DNA of 64,000 nt from Clostridiales bacterium. Lineage in GTDB: Bacteria; Bacillota; Clostridia; Saccharofermentanales; Saccharofermentanaceae. Shown in pieces: positions 1-8,518 of this stretch (position 1 is the first letter of the stretch; the number at the start of each line of letters is the position of its first letter). Both the position numbers and the translations under genes were made by a program. The notes below the pieces were generated by a model. It was not told the origin of the DNA. It did not search any database and saw nothing but the letters and a program-made list of their open reading frames with translations. The DNA lies in NCBI GenBank assembly GCA_017962145.1, contig JAGCVX010000002.1, positions 47,310 through 111,309 of the forward strand. The letters run 5' to 3'.

Positions 1-1
1 G

Positions 2-1267
2 GATGAGACCATCTGCATCGGTGCCGCCCCTTCAAATGAAAGCTATCTGGACATCAGCCGGATCGTCAGTGCCACACTGGTCTCCGGTGCGGATGCGATC
101 CATCCGGGTTTCGGTTTCCTTTCCGAAGACAGCCGTTTCGTCCAGATCTGCGAGAAATGCAATATCACCTTTATCGGCCCGGATTCCCGCATGATCGCTG
201 CCGCCGGCAACAAAGCCCAGGCGAAAAAGACCATGCAGGAAGCAGGCGTTCCGACGATCCCGGGATCCGCAAAGGCGGTCACCGACGTCAAGTCAGCAAG
301 AGAACTGGCACTTCGCGCCGGATACCCGGTCATCATCAAGGCATCCCTTGGCGGTGGCGGTAAGGGCATGCGTGTCGCGAAAAGTGAAGAAGGATTCGAC
401 CAGGCATTTTTCACCGCCCAGGCAGAGGCGAGAGGTGCATTTGGCGACGGATCCATGTATATCGAACACTATATCGAGCACCCCAAGCATATCGAGGTGC
501 AGATCCTGGCCGACAAGTTCGGCAATGTCGTTCATCTCGGAGAGCGTGACTGCTCGATCCAGAGAAATCACCAGAAGATCATCGAAGAGACGCTCTGCGA
601 CTCCTTAAGTCCGGAACTTCGGCAGAAGATCTGCACAAGCGCAGTCGACGCCGCAAAGGCAGTGCATTACGAGAATGCCGGAACCGTCGAGTTCCTTCTG
701 GAGCCGAACGGCAACTATTACTTCATGGAAATGAATACCCGTATCCAGGTTGAGCATCCGATCACCGAGTGGGTCACCGGTATCGACCTGATCAAAGCCC
801 AGATCCGTATCGCTTCGGGCGAGAAGCTCTGGTTTGCCCAGGAAGATGTCAAGCTCAGCGGCCACTCCATCGAGTGCCGTATCAATGCCGAGGATCCGGA
901 CAAGAAGTTCCGTCCCTGCCCGGGTAAGATCACCGGTTTGTATCTGCCGGGAGGTCCCGGAGTCCGTATCGATTCTGCGATCTTTACGGGTCTGGAGATC
1001 CCGCCGTACTATGACTCCATGCTCGCAAAACTCAGCGTCTATGCGCCTTCCCGCGCGGAAGCCATCCGCAAGATGCAGACGGCTTTGGGCGAAGTCATCA
1101 TCACCGGCATCAAGACAAATGTCGACTATCTGTATGGACTTATCACGCATCCGGAGTTCATCGCCGGCAAGACCGACATCGACTTCATCGAGCGTGTCAG
1201 AAATGCCGAAACACCTGAGAAGAAGACTGCAGGTGCACCAAAGAAACGTAAGACAAAGAAGAGGTAA
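2..1267 (+). CDS. accC: Biotin carboxylase subunit of acetyl-CoA carboxylase (5' end cut by window)
   Basis: Carboxylates the biotin on AccB using ATP and bicarbonate, the first half-reaction of malonyl-CoA synthesis in the cytosol. The frame is open from base 2, and the first visible residues (DETICIGAAP) match about residue 46 of E. coli AccC, so roughly 45 N-terminal residues lie outside the window. Visible motifs: GADAIHPGFGFLSE of the N-terminal biotin carboxylase domain, the ATP-grasp glycine loop KASLGGGGKGM, and the catalytic strand EMNTRIQVEHPITE. The C-terminus has a lysine-rich tail (KKTAGAPKKRKTKKR) beyond the usual family end. The stop is 3 bases before the accDA start, so the two are surely co-transcribed; accB and other fatty-acid genes probably lie just upstream (inference). 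Confidence 0.97.
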   Translation, partial: DETICIGAAPSNESYLDISRIVSATLVSGADAIHPGFGFLSEDSRFVQICEKCNITFIGPDSRMIAAAGNKAQAKKTMQEAGVPTIPGSAKAVTDVKSARELALRAGYPVIIKASLGGGGKGMRVAKSEEGFDQAFFTAQAEARGAFGDGSMYIEHYIEHPKHIEVQILADKFGNVVHLGERDCSIQRNHQKIIEETLCDSLSPELRQKICTSAVDAAKAVHYENAGTVEFLLEPNGNYYFMEMNTRIQVEHPITEWVTGIDLIKAQIRIASGEKLWFAQEDVKLSGHSIECRINAEDPDKKFRPCPGKITGLYLPGGPGVRIDSAIFTGLEIPPYYDSMLAKLSVYAPSRAEAIRKMQTALGEVIITGIKTNVDYLYGLITHPEFIAGKTDIDFIERVRNAETPEKKTAGAPKKRKTKKR

Positions 1268-1270
1268 TCT

Positions 1271-3046
1271 ATGGAATTACGGTATCTTTTTAAGAAGACG
1301 AATTACGAAGCCCCACCGGCTTCCGGTGTAAAAGAACTGTCGATGGACGAAGCCGCCAAGCGCCTTCATGAAGGTGAAGAAGCCGCGCTCGCAGGCCTCG
1401 ACGACGGCCAGGTGAGAAAGCCTGCCGCTCCGCAGGGCATCATCATGCGCTGCCCGCATTGCGGAAAGACGATCTTCACCGAAGATCTGATCCGCAACCT
1501 CGGCGTATGCCCCGAGTGTGCCCACCATACCCGCGTTTCCGCCAAGGAGCGCATCAAGGAAGTGTGCGACGAAGGCACCTGGGAAGAGTGGGATGCAGAC
1601 ATCGGATTTGCCAATCCCCTGGATACTCCCGGCTACGAAGAAAAACTCGAAAAACTCAAGGCCAAGACATCTCTTTCCGAGGCAGTCGTCACGGGAAAAA
1701 CGAAGATCGGCGGCCTTGATACCGTACTTTGCATCATGGACAGTTCATTTATGATGGCGTCCATGGGCCGTATCGTAGGTGAGAAGATCACCCGTGCGGT
1801 CGAGCGTGCGACAGAAATGAACCTTCCGGTCATCATCTTTACCTGCTCGGGCGGTGCCCGCATGCAGGAGGGTATCGTGTCCCTGATGCAGATGGCCAAG
1901 ACCTCTGCGGCCTTAAAGCGTCACAGCGAAGCAGGTCTTCTTTATATCTCAGTACTGACCGATCCTACCACCGGCGGTGTTTCCGCAAGCTTTGCCATGC
2001 TCGGTGACATCATCCTGGCAGAGCCGGATGCCCTGATCGGATTTGCCGGTCCGCGTGTCATCTCCCAGACCATCGGTCAGGAACTCCCGGAGGGCTTCCA
2101 GCGTTCGGAATTCCTGGTACATCACGGTTTCGTCGATGCGATCGTTGACCGTCGCGACATGAAAGAAACGCTTTCGAATCTGCTTTCCCGTCATCTGGGA
2201 AATGACGTACCGAAGTTCGGTCCGCCGGAAAACCCGCGTTCCCATGCCAACAAAAACGCCAGAAGAACCGCCTGGGAGAAGGTATGCCTGTCTCGTCAGA
2301 AGGAGCGCCCGATCGCTTCCGACTATATCGAGAGGATCTTCCCGGATTTCTTCGAGCTGCACGGTGACAGAAGTTTCGGTGATGACAAAGCCATCATCGG
2401 AGGTCTGGCAACATTTCACGGCGTAAACGTAACAGTCATTGCCGAAGCAAAGGGAAAGTCCACTTCGGAAAATGTAGCAAGAAACTTCGGTATGCCTTCT
2501 CCGGAGGGCTATCGAAAGGCACTTCGTCTGATGAAGCAGGCGGAAAAGTTCGGCCGTCCGATCCTTCTTTTCGTCGATACCCCGGGTGCATACTGTGGTA
2601 TCGAAGCAGAAGAAAGAGGCCAGGCACAGGCGATCGCGGACAATCTCTACGAGATGTCATCTCTGAAGACACCGATCTTTTCCGTAGTGATCGGCGAAGG
2701 TGGATCCGGCGGTGCGCTTGCGATGGCGGTCGCGGATGAAGTCTGGATGATGGAAAATGCGATCTACGCGATCCTTTCTCCGGAGGGCTACGCAAGCATC
2801 CTCTGGAAAGACGCGACGCTTGCTCCGAAGGCTTCGGAAGAGATGAAGCTTTCTTCCGAGTATCTTCTCAAGATGAAGATCATCGATGGTATCATCCCGG
2901 AACCGAAGGAAGACCTCAACAAGGAGAATTTCGGACGCACCTGCGATTACCTCGAGCGCGTTATCAAGAGATTCCTCTGCAGTCATCTTCCGATCGAGTA
3001 CGACGAGCTTCCGAAGAGCCGATATGAGCGCTTCCGCAGTTTCTGA
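1271..3046 (+). CDS. accDA: Fused acetyl-CoA carboxylase carboxyltransferase beta-alpha (AccD-AccA)
   Basis: Transfers the carboxyl group from carboxybiotin to acetyl-CoA. The 591-residue protein joins both carboxyltransferase subunits in one chain. An AccD part (about residues 1-300) carries the zinc ribbon CPHC (61-64) and CPEC (80-83), then the crotonase-like core with [12 protein letters not shown] and [14 protein letters not shown]. An AccA part starts near [14 protein letters not shown] (about 330) and contains [31 protein letters not shown] and [17 protein letters not shown]. There is no stop or frame change at the junction, so the fusion is real in this sequence. Such fusions are known in some Bacillota, while E. 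coli and B. subtilis use separate subunits. Last gene of its operon; a strong terminator follows. Confidence 0.95.
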   Translation: MELRYLFKKTNYEAPPASGVKELSMDEAAKRLHEGEEAALAGLDDGQVRKPAAPQGIIMRCPHCGKTIFTEDLIRNLGVCPECAHHTRVSAKERIKEVCDEGTWEEWDADIGFANPLDTPGYEEKLEKLKAKTSLSEAVVTGKTKIGGLDTVLCIMDSSFMMASMGRIVGEKITRAVERATEMNLPVIIFTCSGGARMQEGIVSLMQMAKTSAALKRHSEAGLLYISVLTDPTTGGVSASFAMLGDIILAEPDALIGFAGPRVISQTIGQELPEGFQRSEFLVHHGFVDAIVDRRDMKETLSNLLSRHLGNDVPKFGPPENPRSHANKNARRTAWEKVCLSRQKERPIASDYIERIFPDFFELHGDRSFGDDKAIIGGLATFHGVNVTVIAEAKGKSTSENVARNFGMPSPEGYRKALRLMKQAEKFGRPILLFVDTPGAYCGIEAEERGQAQAIADNLYEMSSLKTPIFSVVIGEGGSGGALAMAVADEVWMMENAIYAILSPEGYASILWKDATLAPKASEEMKLSSEYLLKMKIIDGIIPEPKEDLNKENFGRTCDYLERVIKRFLCSHLPIEYDELPKSRYERFRSF

Positions 3047-3139
3047 GAATTTGCAAGAGAAAAAATAAAAAATTCCGGATTCTTTTTATTGTTATAATAG
3101 TAATAATATATAATATATATACATTAATATAAAATACTG

Positions 3140-3177
3140 AATCGGTTTCGAGCATTTTCGAAACCGATTAGTTTTTT
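3140..3177 (+). terminator. Rho-independent terminator after accDA
   Basis: An 11-bp perfect stem (AATCGGTTTCG at 3140-3150 pairing with 3159-3169), an 8-base loop and a T6 run at 3172-3177. It closes the acc operon. The AT-rich stretch before it (3050-3135) holds several TATAAT-like words but no convincing paired promoter. Confidence 0.9.
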
Positions 3178-3183
3178 CGGAAC

Positions 3184-3211
3184 TTGCACTTGAGATTTTT
3201 TCTGTTATCAT
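3184..3211 (+). promoter_or_regulatory. Probable sigma-A promoter of the 3244 gene
   Basis: TTGCAC (3184-3189), a 16-base spacer and TATCAT (3206-3211), located between the acc terminator and the next start codon. Confidence 0.5.
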
Positions 3212-3243
3212 GTTCTCATTGATAAGAAAGAAGGTCGAAGTAC

Positions 3244-3906
3244 ATGCCGGATCCGAGTCTGGAAAAGCAAAAACTGGATTTTAAAAAGGTCGGACTGAAG
3301 GGTGCGATCATTCATTTCTGGACGTACTATAAGTGGTGGGCCATCATCCCGATCATCGTGATCGTCCTTGCGGTCTACTCGATCACGACCTACCTCAAGG
3401 AAACCAAGAAAGCTTACTTGAATATTGCCATGGTCAATGCCTATGAAGACGGCATGGATCTTTTTAATGACTACGCCGCTTCGATCGGAAAAGAGATCGT
3501 CGTGGATACGACCTACCGTCATCCGACAAATGACGACCCGGTCACGATGACACAGGCTCAGGCGGCAAGTGTTCAGAAACTGGCGGCTTCGATGCGAAGT
3601 GGTCTGACCGATGTGGTCATCACCAACTCCCGTGCACTGAAAGAATATACATATACCTGCTTCATCGATCTTCGTGACGTACTCACGGAAGAGCAGATGG
3701 CGAAGCTGAAGGCGCAGGATCTTCTTTACTATCTTCCGGACGATGACGGAAATGAGATCCCGGTCGGCATCTATATCTCCGATATGGAGTTCTTCGCTCC
3801 GGCATATCCGGACTTCCCGGAGAAACATTATCTGGTCCTTTCCGGTTATTCGGACAGAAAAAAAGAAGAGAAGCTCCTTTTGGAGTATCTCTTCTTCCAG
3901 GAATAA
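3244..3906 (+). CDS. Membrane-anchored protein of unknown function, one transmembrane segment
   Basis: I do not recognise this 220-residue protein. A basic N-terminal segment (about 30 residues) is followed by one strong hydrophobic helix (WWAIIPIIVIVLAVYSI, about residues 36-53) and a soluble extracytoplasmic part of about 165 residues with no cysteine pair or catalytic motif that I can name. The topology suggests an N-in anchor with an exposed domain. It is preceded by its own likely promoter and converges on the YesL-family gene, stopping only 14 bases away. That pairing may be meaningful but is not proof of a shared role. Confidence 0.75.
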   Translation: MPDPSLEKQKLDFKKVGLKGAIIHFWTYYKWWAIIPIIVIVLAVYSITTYLKETKKAYLNIAMVNAYEDGMDLFNDYAASIGKEIVVDTTYRHPTNDDPVTMTQAQAASVQKLAASMRSGLTDVVITNSRALKEYTYTCFIDLRDVLTEEQMAKLKAQDLLYYLPDDDGNEIPVGIYISDMEFFAPAYPDFPEKHYLVLSGYSDRKKEEKLLLEYLFFQE

Positions 3907-3920
3907 TCTTACTGATTGAA

Positions 3921-4781
3921 TCAGGGCTCGGCTGATTCATCCTCGGATCCGGAAGACTCTTCTTCGGAAGATGTTTCTTCGTCGGATCCTTCTTTTTCGT
4001 CTCCAGCCGCTTCGTCCTCGGTTTCGTCCTCGTCCGAATCCTCTTCTTCGGAATCGTCCCGCTCACGGGTGATGACATTTCCATCTTCATCGAGATACTC
4101 GATCAGGTCGTCATAGGATTCTTCATATGCTTCACCGTTACGTACATACTTGATTTTCTTAAGTCCGAACGCGCGGTGCAGGAAGACCGAGCAGATATAT
4201 ACACGAAGAGCCAGGTTGAAAAACAGCTCGAAACTTAAGATCGGGATCGTGTAGCTCTGAAGAAGATTACAAAGAAGGGGAGTAAAGAGCCAAACGGCGA
4301 TAAGCAGGATCGTGATCGCGTAGTTCTTGATACTGAGCGCGATCGAATTGATCACCGTATTCTTTAATGTATTTTCAAAAGTAGCAAGAAGTGCAAAACC
4401 GTAAATGAATACCTGCACCAGAATAAGTACGCCCAGCCAGATCGGATACTGCAGGAAAGACATATTGCTGCTGATCAGATCCGGACGGAAATAGATCGCA
4501 TAAAGTTCGAAGCCGAAGAAACTGCCGAGAGCCAGGATAATGATCCAAAGGATGGTGGCTTTGCCGAAGCTGGACTTGAATTCCTTGAAATACATCTTCG
4601 TGACTTCTGGATCGTCTCCGCTGACGATCGCGATGCAGACTTTGTACAGGCCGCAAAGGGAAGCACCGATAGTAATAATAGGGAGAGATGTTACTAGAAA
4701 GAGGGCGTTGACCCAGAATATGTTGAACATGTTTGTCATGAAGCGCATGACAGGGTTGTTTGTATTGAAGATTTCGTTCAT
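3921..4781 (-). CDS. YesL/DUF624 family integral membrane protein with acidic C-terminal tail
   Basis: The first 225 residues match the DUF624 (YesL) family: several hydrophobic helices starting at FNIFWVNALFLVTSLPIITIG, with the family-typical N-terminal MNEIFNTNNPVMRFM and GLYKVCIAIVSGDD region. YesL proteins occur beside CUT1 sugar transporters in Bacillota, and here the gene is divergent from one at 5026, so a link to carbohydrate uptake is plausible, though the biochemical role is unknown. The last 55 or so residues are an extra tail made mostly of Glu, Asp and Ser, which lengthens the protein to 286 residues against about 200-220 for typical members. GAGG stands 8 bases before the ATG. 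Confidence 0.85.
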   Translation of the reverse strand: MNEIFNTNNPVMRFMTNMFNIFWVNALFLVTSLPIITIGASLCGLYKVCIAIVSGDDPEVTKMYFKEFKSSFGKATILWIIILALGSFFGFELYAIYFRPDLISSNMSFLQYPIWLGVLILVQVFIYGFALLATFENTLKNTVINSIALSIKNYAITILLIAVWLFTPLLCNLLQSYTIPILSFELFFNLALRVYICSVFLHRAFGLKKIKYVRNGEAYEESYDDLIEYLDEDGNVITRERDDSEEEDSDEDETEDEAAGDEKEGSDEETSSEEESSGSEDESAEP

Positions 4782-4863
4782 TTAGAGGTCCTCTATAGTC
4801 AAATTACACCAAATATCTGGTGCACGAAAAGATTATACCAACACAATAGATAAAAATACAGCG

Positions 4864-4875
4864 CGAAACGTTTCG
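4864..4875. promoter_or_regulatory. LacI/CcpA-type palindromic operator candidate
   Basis: A perfect 12-bp palindrome CGAAACGTTTCG lies in the 244-base divergent region between the YesL-like gene and the sugar-binding protein gene. Its central AAACGTTT resembles operators of LacI-family repressors, including CcpA cre sites. It sits about 150 bases upstream of the binding-protein start. No LacI-family gene is present in the window, so a regulator from elsewhere is assumed. Confidence 0.55.
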
Positions 4876-5025
4876 TTTCCGAAATAGCAACAAATGTGCA
4901 TAAAGTGATATGTTTATCGCAAGAATTGTAAAGAAAGATGTCAAACCAATGGGTATTATGTACATGTAGTTACAAGAAAACGGGCGAAGTTTTCGTCAAA
5001 AATCTACAAATATCAGGAGGACGAT

Positions 5026-6453
5026 ATGAAAAAAATTATTGCAAGTGTGCTTTGTTTCACAATGTGTGCAGCAATGTTCGCTGGTTGCTCTTCTGACGGT
5101 TCTACAACAACCGCAGGAACAACAGCTGGCAACGGTGGTGGCGGAGATGAAACCACTACTGAAACAACAACCATGACAGTTGGTACAGGCTCTATCTCTC
5201 TGAAGGTTTACGCTATGTCCAACGAGGTTCCGGGCATGATCGAAGAGTACTTCAAGAGAAATCCGGACGTTGGTGCTAAGTACACCGTTGATGCTACAGT
5301 AAGTAACAACGATGACCACGCTTATGAGACAAAGCTGAACGCAGCTCTGGCTGCTGGCGGTGATGAGGCTCCGGACCTTTACGTTGCTGAGGCTGACTAC
5401 ATTCTGCCTTACACACAGGGTGAGCTCTCTAGCTTTGCTGCTCCTTATTCCAGTTTCATCGACAACGTTGACGGAAAGATCAGTGACGCTCAGATCGCTG
5501 GCTACACAATCGATCTTGGTACTAACACAGACGGTGATCTGGTTGCTCTCTGCTACCAGTGCACAGGTGGTGCTATGATCTACAAGAAGTCCATCGCTAA
5601 GGAAGTTCTCGGTGATGATTCTGTTGAGGCTGTTGAGGCTGCTATCGGAGCTGGTACACAGAAGTGGGACAAGTTCTGGGAAGTTGCTGATAAGCTGAAG
5701 GAAAAGAATTATGCTATCGTTTCCGGTATCGGTGATATCTGGAACGTTCTCGAGAAGGCAGCTAAGGATCCGTGGGTTGTTGATGGCAAGCTCGTTATCG
5801 ACCCGATGAGAGAAGATTACCTCGATATCGCTAAGAAGCTGATCGATGGTGGTTACTGCAACAACACAGACTCTTGGACAGAGGCTTGGTACGCTGATAT
5901 GGCTGGTACTGGTGAGAAGGAAGTATTCTGCTTCTTCGGACCTGCTTGGCTGATCAACTACGTAATGGCTAACCATGTTGTTGACGAAGCTACTGGCTTC
6001 GGTGACTGGGCTGTATGTCAGCCGCCGGTAGGCTTCTGGTGGGGCGGTTCCTGGCTCCTGGCTAACAAGAAGGCTATCGAGGATCAGGACAAGAAGGATC
6101 TCATCGCTGCACTCGTTGAGTGGATCACTCTCGACTGCACAAAGGATGGTCTCCAGTATGCTTGGGCTAACGGTCTTATGAACGAAGCTGGCACAAAGGA
6201 TACAGTTTCTTCCGGTACAGTAATGGCTATGTCCGATGGTTCCATGGATATCCTCGGCGGTCAGAACCCGTTCGATATCTTCGTAACAGCTACTTCTTAC
6301 GCTACAGCTAAGAATAAGTGCGAATACGATGCAGACTTCAACGGTTACTGGACAGGTGAAGTTAAGTCCTACGCTAACGGTGAGCAGCCGGATCGCGATA
6401 CTGCAATCGCTAACTTCAAGGATAAGGTAGCTAACGCTGGTGTTGAGATCTAA
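5026..6453 (+). CDS. CUT1-family sugar ABC transporter, extracellular solute-binding lipoprotein
   Basis: Captures a carbohydrate outside the cell and delivers it to the two permeases encoded downstream. A lipoprotein signal is clear: MKKI, a hydrophobic stretch, and lipobox MFAGC with the lipidated cysteine at residue 21. A Thr/Gly/Glu-rich linker follows (residues 23-60). The rest (475 residues in total) has the fold markers of family 1 binding proteins: early DLYVAEADYILP, and tryptophan-rich sugar-site segments such as GFWWGGSWLLANKKA. AGGAGG at 5015-5020 is ideally placed. Codon choice (GCT, GTT, AAG) resembles rplM and ppdK, suggesting high expression. The exact sugar cannot be told. 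Confidence 0.93.
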   Translation: MKKIIASVLCFTMCAAMFAGCSSDGSTTTAGTTAGNGGGGDETTTETTTMTVGTGSISLKVYAMSNEVPGMIEEYFKRNPDVGAKYTVDATVSNNDDHAYETKLNAALAAGGDEAPDLYVAEADYILPYTQGELSSFAAPYSSFIDNVDGKISDAQIAGYTIDLGTNTDGDLVALCYQCTGGAMIYKKSIAKEVLGDDSVEAVEAAIGAGTQKWDKFWEVADKLKEKNYAIVSGIGDIWNVLEKAAKDPWVVDGKLVIDPMREDYLDIAKKLIDGGYCNNTDSWTEAWYADMAGTGEKEVFCFFGPAWLINYVMANHVVDEATGFGDWAVCQPPVGFWWGGSWLLANKKAIEDQDKKDLIAALVEWITLDCTKDGLQYAWANGLMNEAGTKDTVSSGTVMAMSDGSMDILGGQNPFDIFVTATSYATAKNKCEYDADFNGYWTGEVKSYANGEQPDRDTAIANFKDKVANAGVEI

Positions 6454-6498
6454 TCTCAATCAGATCTGTTACTAACTAAACAGTAAATTAAGATTCGA

Positions 6499-6536
6499 GG
6501 CGGACGAAATTCATTTCGCCGCCCCGTTTCTTTTTT
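6499..6536 (+). terminator. Stem-loop with T-run between binding protein and permease genes
   Basis: GGCGG-A-CGAAAT (6499-6510) pairs with ATTTCG-CCGCC (6513-6523), one bulged A and a 2-base loop, followed by TTTCTTTTTT (6527-6536). In sugar ABC operons such a hairpin often terminates most transcripts or protects the 3' end of the binding-protein mRNA, giving more binding protein than permease. Confidence 0.75.
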
Positions 6537-6567
6537 ACTAAAATATGAGTGAACGGTGGTGTTAATT

Positions 6568-7554
6568 TTGAGACGTAAGAAGCTCGTTACTTATTCAAAA
6601 TACGGATACCTCTTTGCCATTCCTTTTATCGTTGCGTTTTCGATCTTCACTCTTTATCCGATCGTATATACCCTTATTATCGGATTCACAAATCATGCTG
6701 GTATCATTCCGCCGAAGCTTGCGATCTTGGAAGATCCGCTGGAGAATTTTAAATACTTGTTTAAGAAGACTCCTTCCGGAAAAACAAGTTTCTTCCTTCG
6801 TGGTTTGTCTAACACAGCACGTATCTGGGTGATCAACTTCATTCCGCAGATAAGTTTGGCTCTTATCCTTGCTGCATGGTTTACAGATAACCGTGTAAAG
6901 GTTAGAGGTCAGGGTTTCTTTAAAGTAGTTTTCTACTTGCCTAATATTATTACAGCGGCTACTATCGCTATCTTGTTCAGATCCCTTTTCGGTTACCCGA
7001 TCGGACCTATCAACGATTTGCTGAAGAGCCTGCACATTGTTAAGGATCCTTTCTTCTTCCTTAACAAGATTACTCCGACACGTGCCATTGTTGAATTTAT
7101 TCAGTTCTGGCAGTGGTACGGTTCTACGATGATCACATTGATTGCTGCCGTTATCGGTATCAACCCTGAGATCTTCGAAGCTTCTGAAATCGACGGCGCA
7201 AACAGAATGCAGAAGTTCTTTAAGATTACACTTCCTTGCATTCGCCCGATTTTGTTGTTTACACTCGTAACCAGCTTGATCGGTGGTCTGAGTATGTTCG
7301 ATATTCCGATGTGTCTTTCTGCCGGTGGTCCGCAGGATTCCACAATGACAGTTGCGATCTATATTTATAACGAAGCATTCAGCAAACCTTATAAGTATAA
7401 TCGTGCGGCAGCTGCGAGCGTTATTCTGTTCTTTATCATTATCATCTGCTCCAGTATTCTCTTCTATCTGTTGAGAGACAAAGACGCAGCTAAACTTCAG
7501 AAATTAAAGAAAGCCGAGCTTAAGAAGGCTCGTCTGGAAGCAAAGGGGGCGTAA
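6568..7554 (+). CDS. Sugar ABC transporter permease, MalF/UgpA type
   Basis: Integral inner-membrane subunit of the CUT1 transporter. Six or so hydrophobic helices are visible, starting at YGYLFAIPFIVAFSIFTLYPI. The EAA loop that docks with the ATPase is EASEIDGANRMQKFFKITLP (about residues 204-223). I prefer the TTG at 6568 because GGTGG lies about 7 bases upstream; an in-frame GTG at 6556 would add four residues but has no ribosome site. Four bases separate it from the next permease gene. No ATPase gene is nearby, so a shared MsmX/UgpC-type ATPase encoded elsewhere is inferred. Confidence 0.92.
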   Translation: MRRKKLVTYSKYGYLFAIPFIVAFSIFTLYPIVYTLIIGFTNHAGIIPPKLAILEDPLENFKYLFKKTPSGKTSFFLRGLSNTARIWVINFIPQISLALILAAWFTDNRVKVRGQGFFKVVFYLPNIITAATIAILFRSLFGYPIGPINDLLKSLHIVKDPFFFLNKITPTRAIVEFIQFWQWYGSTMITLIAAVIGINPEIFEASEIDGANRMQKFFKITLPCIRPILLFTLVTSLIGGLSMFDIPMCLSAGGPQDSTMTVAIYIYNEAFSKPYKYNRAAAASVILFFIIIICSSILFYLLRDKDAAKLQKLKKAELKKARLEAKGA

Positions 7555-7557
7555 GAT

Positions 7558-8430
7558 ATGGCGAATAATGAAATGGCGCCGATGCGCTCTAAGACTAAGG
7601 ACTCGATCCTTTTTAAGACAATGATTTATATCGTGTGTGTACTCCTTGCTGTACTCAGCATCTTCCCGTTCTGGGTAATGATGATGAACAGTACAAGATC
7701 TACCGCACAGATCATGGCTCACGCTGTAGGTGTAGTTCCTGGTAAGGACTTGATGAACAACATCAACATCCTTAAGAAGTTGAAGACATTTGACGCGATG
7801 ACAGGTCTGAAGAACTCTTTCATCATTTCTGCCGGCGTTACGATCCTGTCCATCTACTTCTCCAGCCTTACATCCTATGCAATCTTTGCTTATGAATGGA
7901 AGCTGAAGAAAATTTTCTTCGCTATGGTTATGGGTATCATGATGGTTCCTGGTACATGTACATTAATCGGTTTCTACCGTGCATGCTATCAGTATCATCT
8001 GACAAACAACAAGCTGATGCTTATTCTCCCGTCGATCGCTGCTCCGATGACTGTATTCTTCCTGAAGCAGTACCTCGAGGGTGCGCTCTCCCTGGAGATC
8101 GTTGAATCAGCACGTATTGACGGTGCGGGCGAGTTCCGTACATTTAATACGATCGTTCTTCCGATCATGAAGCCGGCTCTGGCAACACAGGCAATCTTCA
8201 CTTTCGTAGGTTCCTGGAACAACCTGTTCCTGCCGCTGGTTATCCTGAACGACAAGAAGAACTACACCATGCCGATCATGGTTAAGCTTCTTAACGGTGA
8301 TATTTACAAGACAGAGTTCGGTTGCGTATACCTCGGACTGACAATGACAGCTCTTCCGCTGATCGTTATCTATCTGTTGCTCTCGAAGTACATCATCACT
8401 GGTATCGCTCTTGGTAGTGTTAAGGGTTAA
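7558..8430 (+). CDS. Sugar ABC transporter permease, MalG/UgpE type
   Basis: Second membrane subunit of the CUT1 transporter (290 residues). The N-terminal helix (MIYIVCVLLAVLSIFPFWVMM) precedes the typical MNSTRST segment. The EAA loop is ESARIDGAGEFRTFNTIVLP (residues about 182-201). The ATG has AAGGGGGCG just upstream, overlapping the end of the first permease gene. It ends the operon and is followed by a terminator shared with the convergent AraC gene. Confidence 0.93.
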   Translation: MANNEMAPMRSKTKDSILFKTMIYIVCVLLAVLSIFPFWVMMMNSTRSTAQIMAHAVGVVPGKDLMNNINILKKLKTFDAMTGLKNSFIISAGVTILSIYFSSLTSYAIFAYEWKLKKIFFAMVMGIMMVPGTCTLIGFYRACYQYHLTNNKLMLILPSIAAPMTVFFLKQYLEGALSLEIVESARIDGAGEFRTFNTIVLPIMKPALATQAIFTFVGSWNNLFLPLVILNDKKNYTMPIMVKLLNGDIYKTEFGCVYLGLTMTALPLIVIYLLLSKYIITGIALGSVKG

Positions 8431-8466
8431 TCCCCGACATACTGCAAAAGCAGAAAAGCAAACAAC

Positions 8467-8500
8467 AAAGGCTGTCTCGAAAGAGACAGCCTTTTTGTTT
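8467..8500 (+). terminator. Terminator between the sugar operon and the AraC-type gene (probably bidirectional)
   Basis: AAAGGCTGTCTC (8467-8478), GAAA tetraloop, GAGACAGCCTTTTT: a perfect stem with a T-run on the plus strand. On the minus strand the stem is followed by a weaker T-rich tail, so it may also serve the convergent gene ending at 8519. Confidence 0.9.
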
Positions 8501-8518
8501 AGAAATTTATAAGAATGA

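Noticed and set aside
4926..4959. TTGTAA and TATTAT as the sugar operon promoter
   Set aside because: The spacer is 22 bases, too long for a normal sigma-A promoter.
4996..6459. Long minus-strand open frame opposite the sugar-binding protein gene
   Set aside because: Mirror frame of a highly biased gene; composition is odd and no domain is visible.
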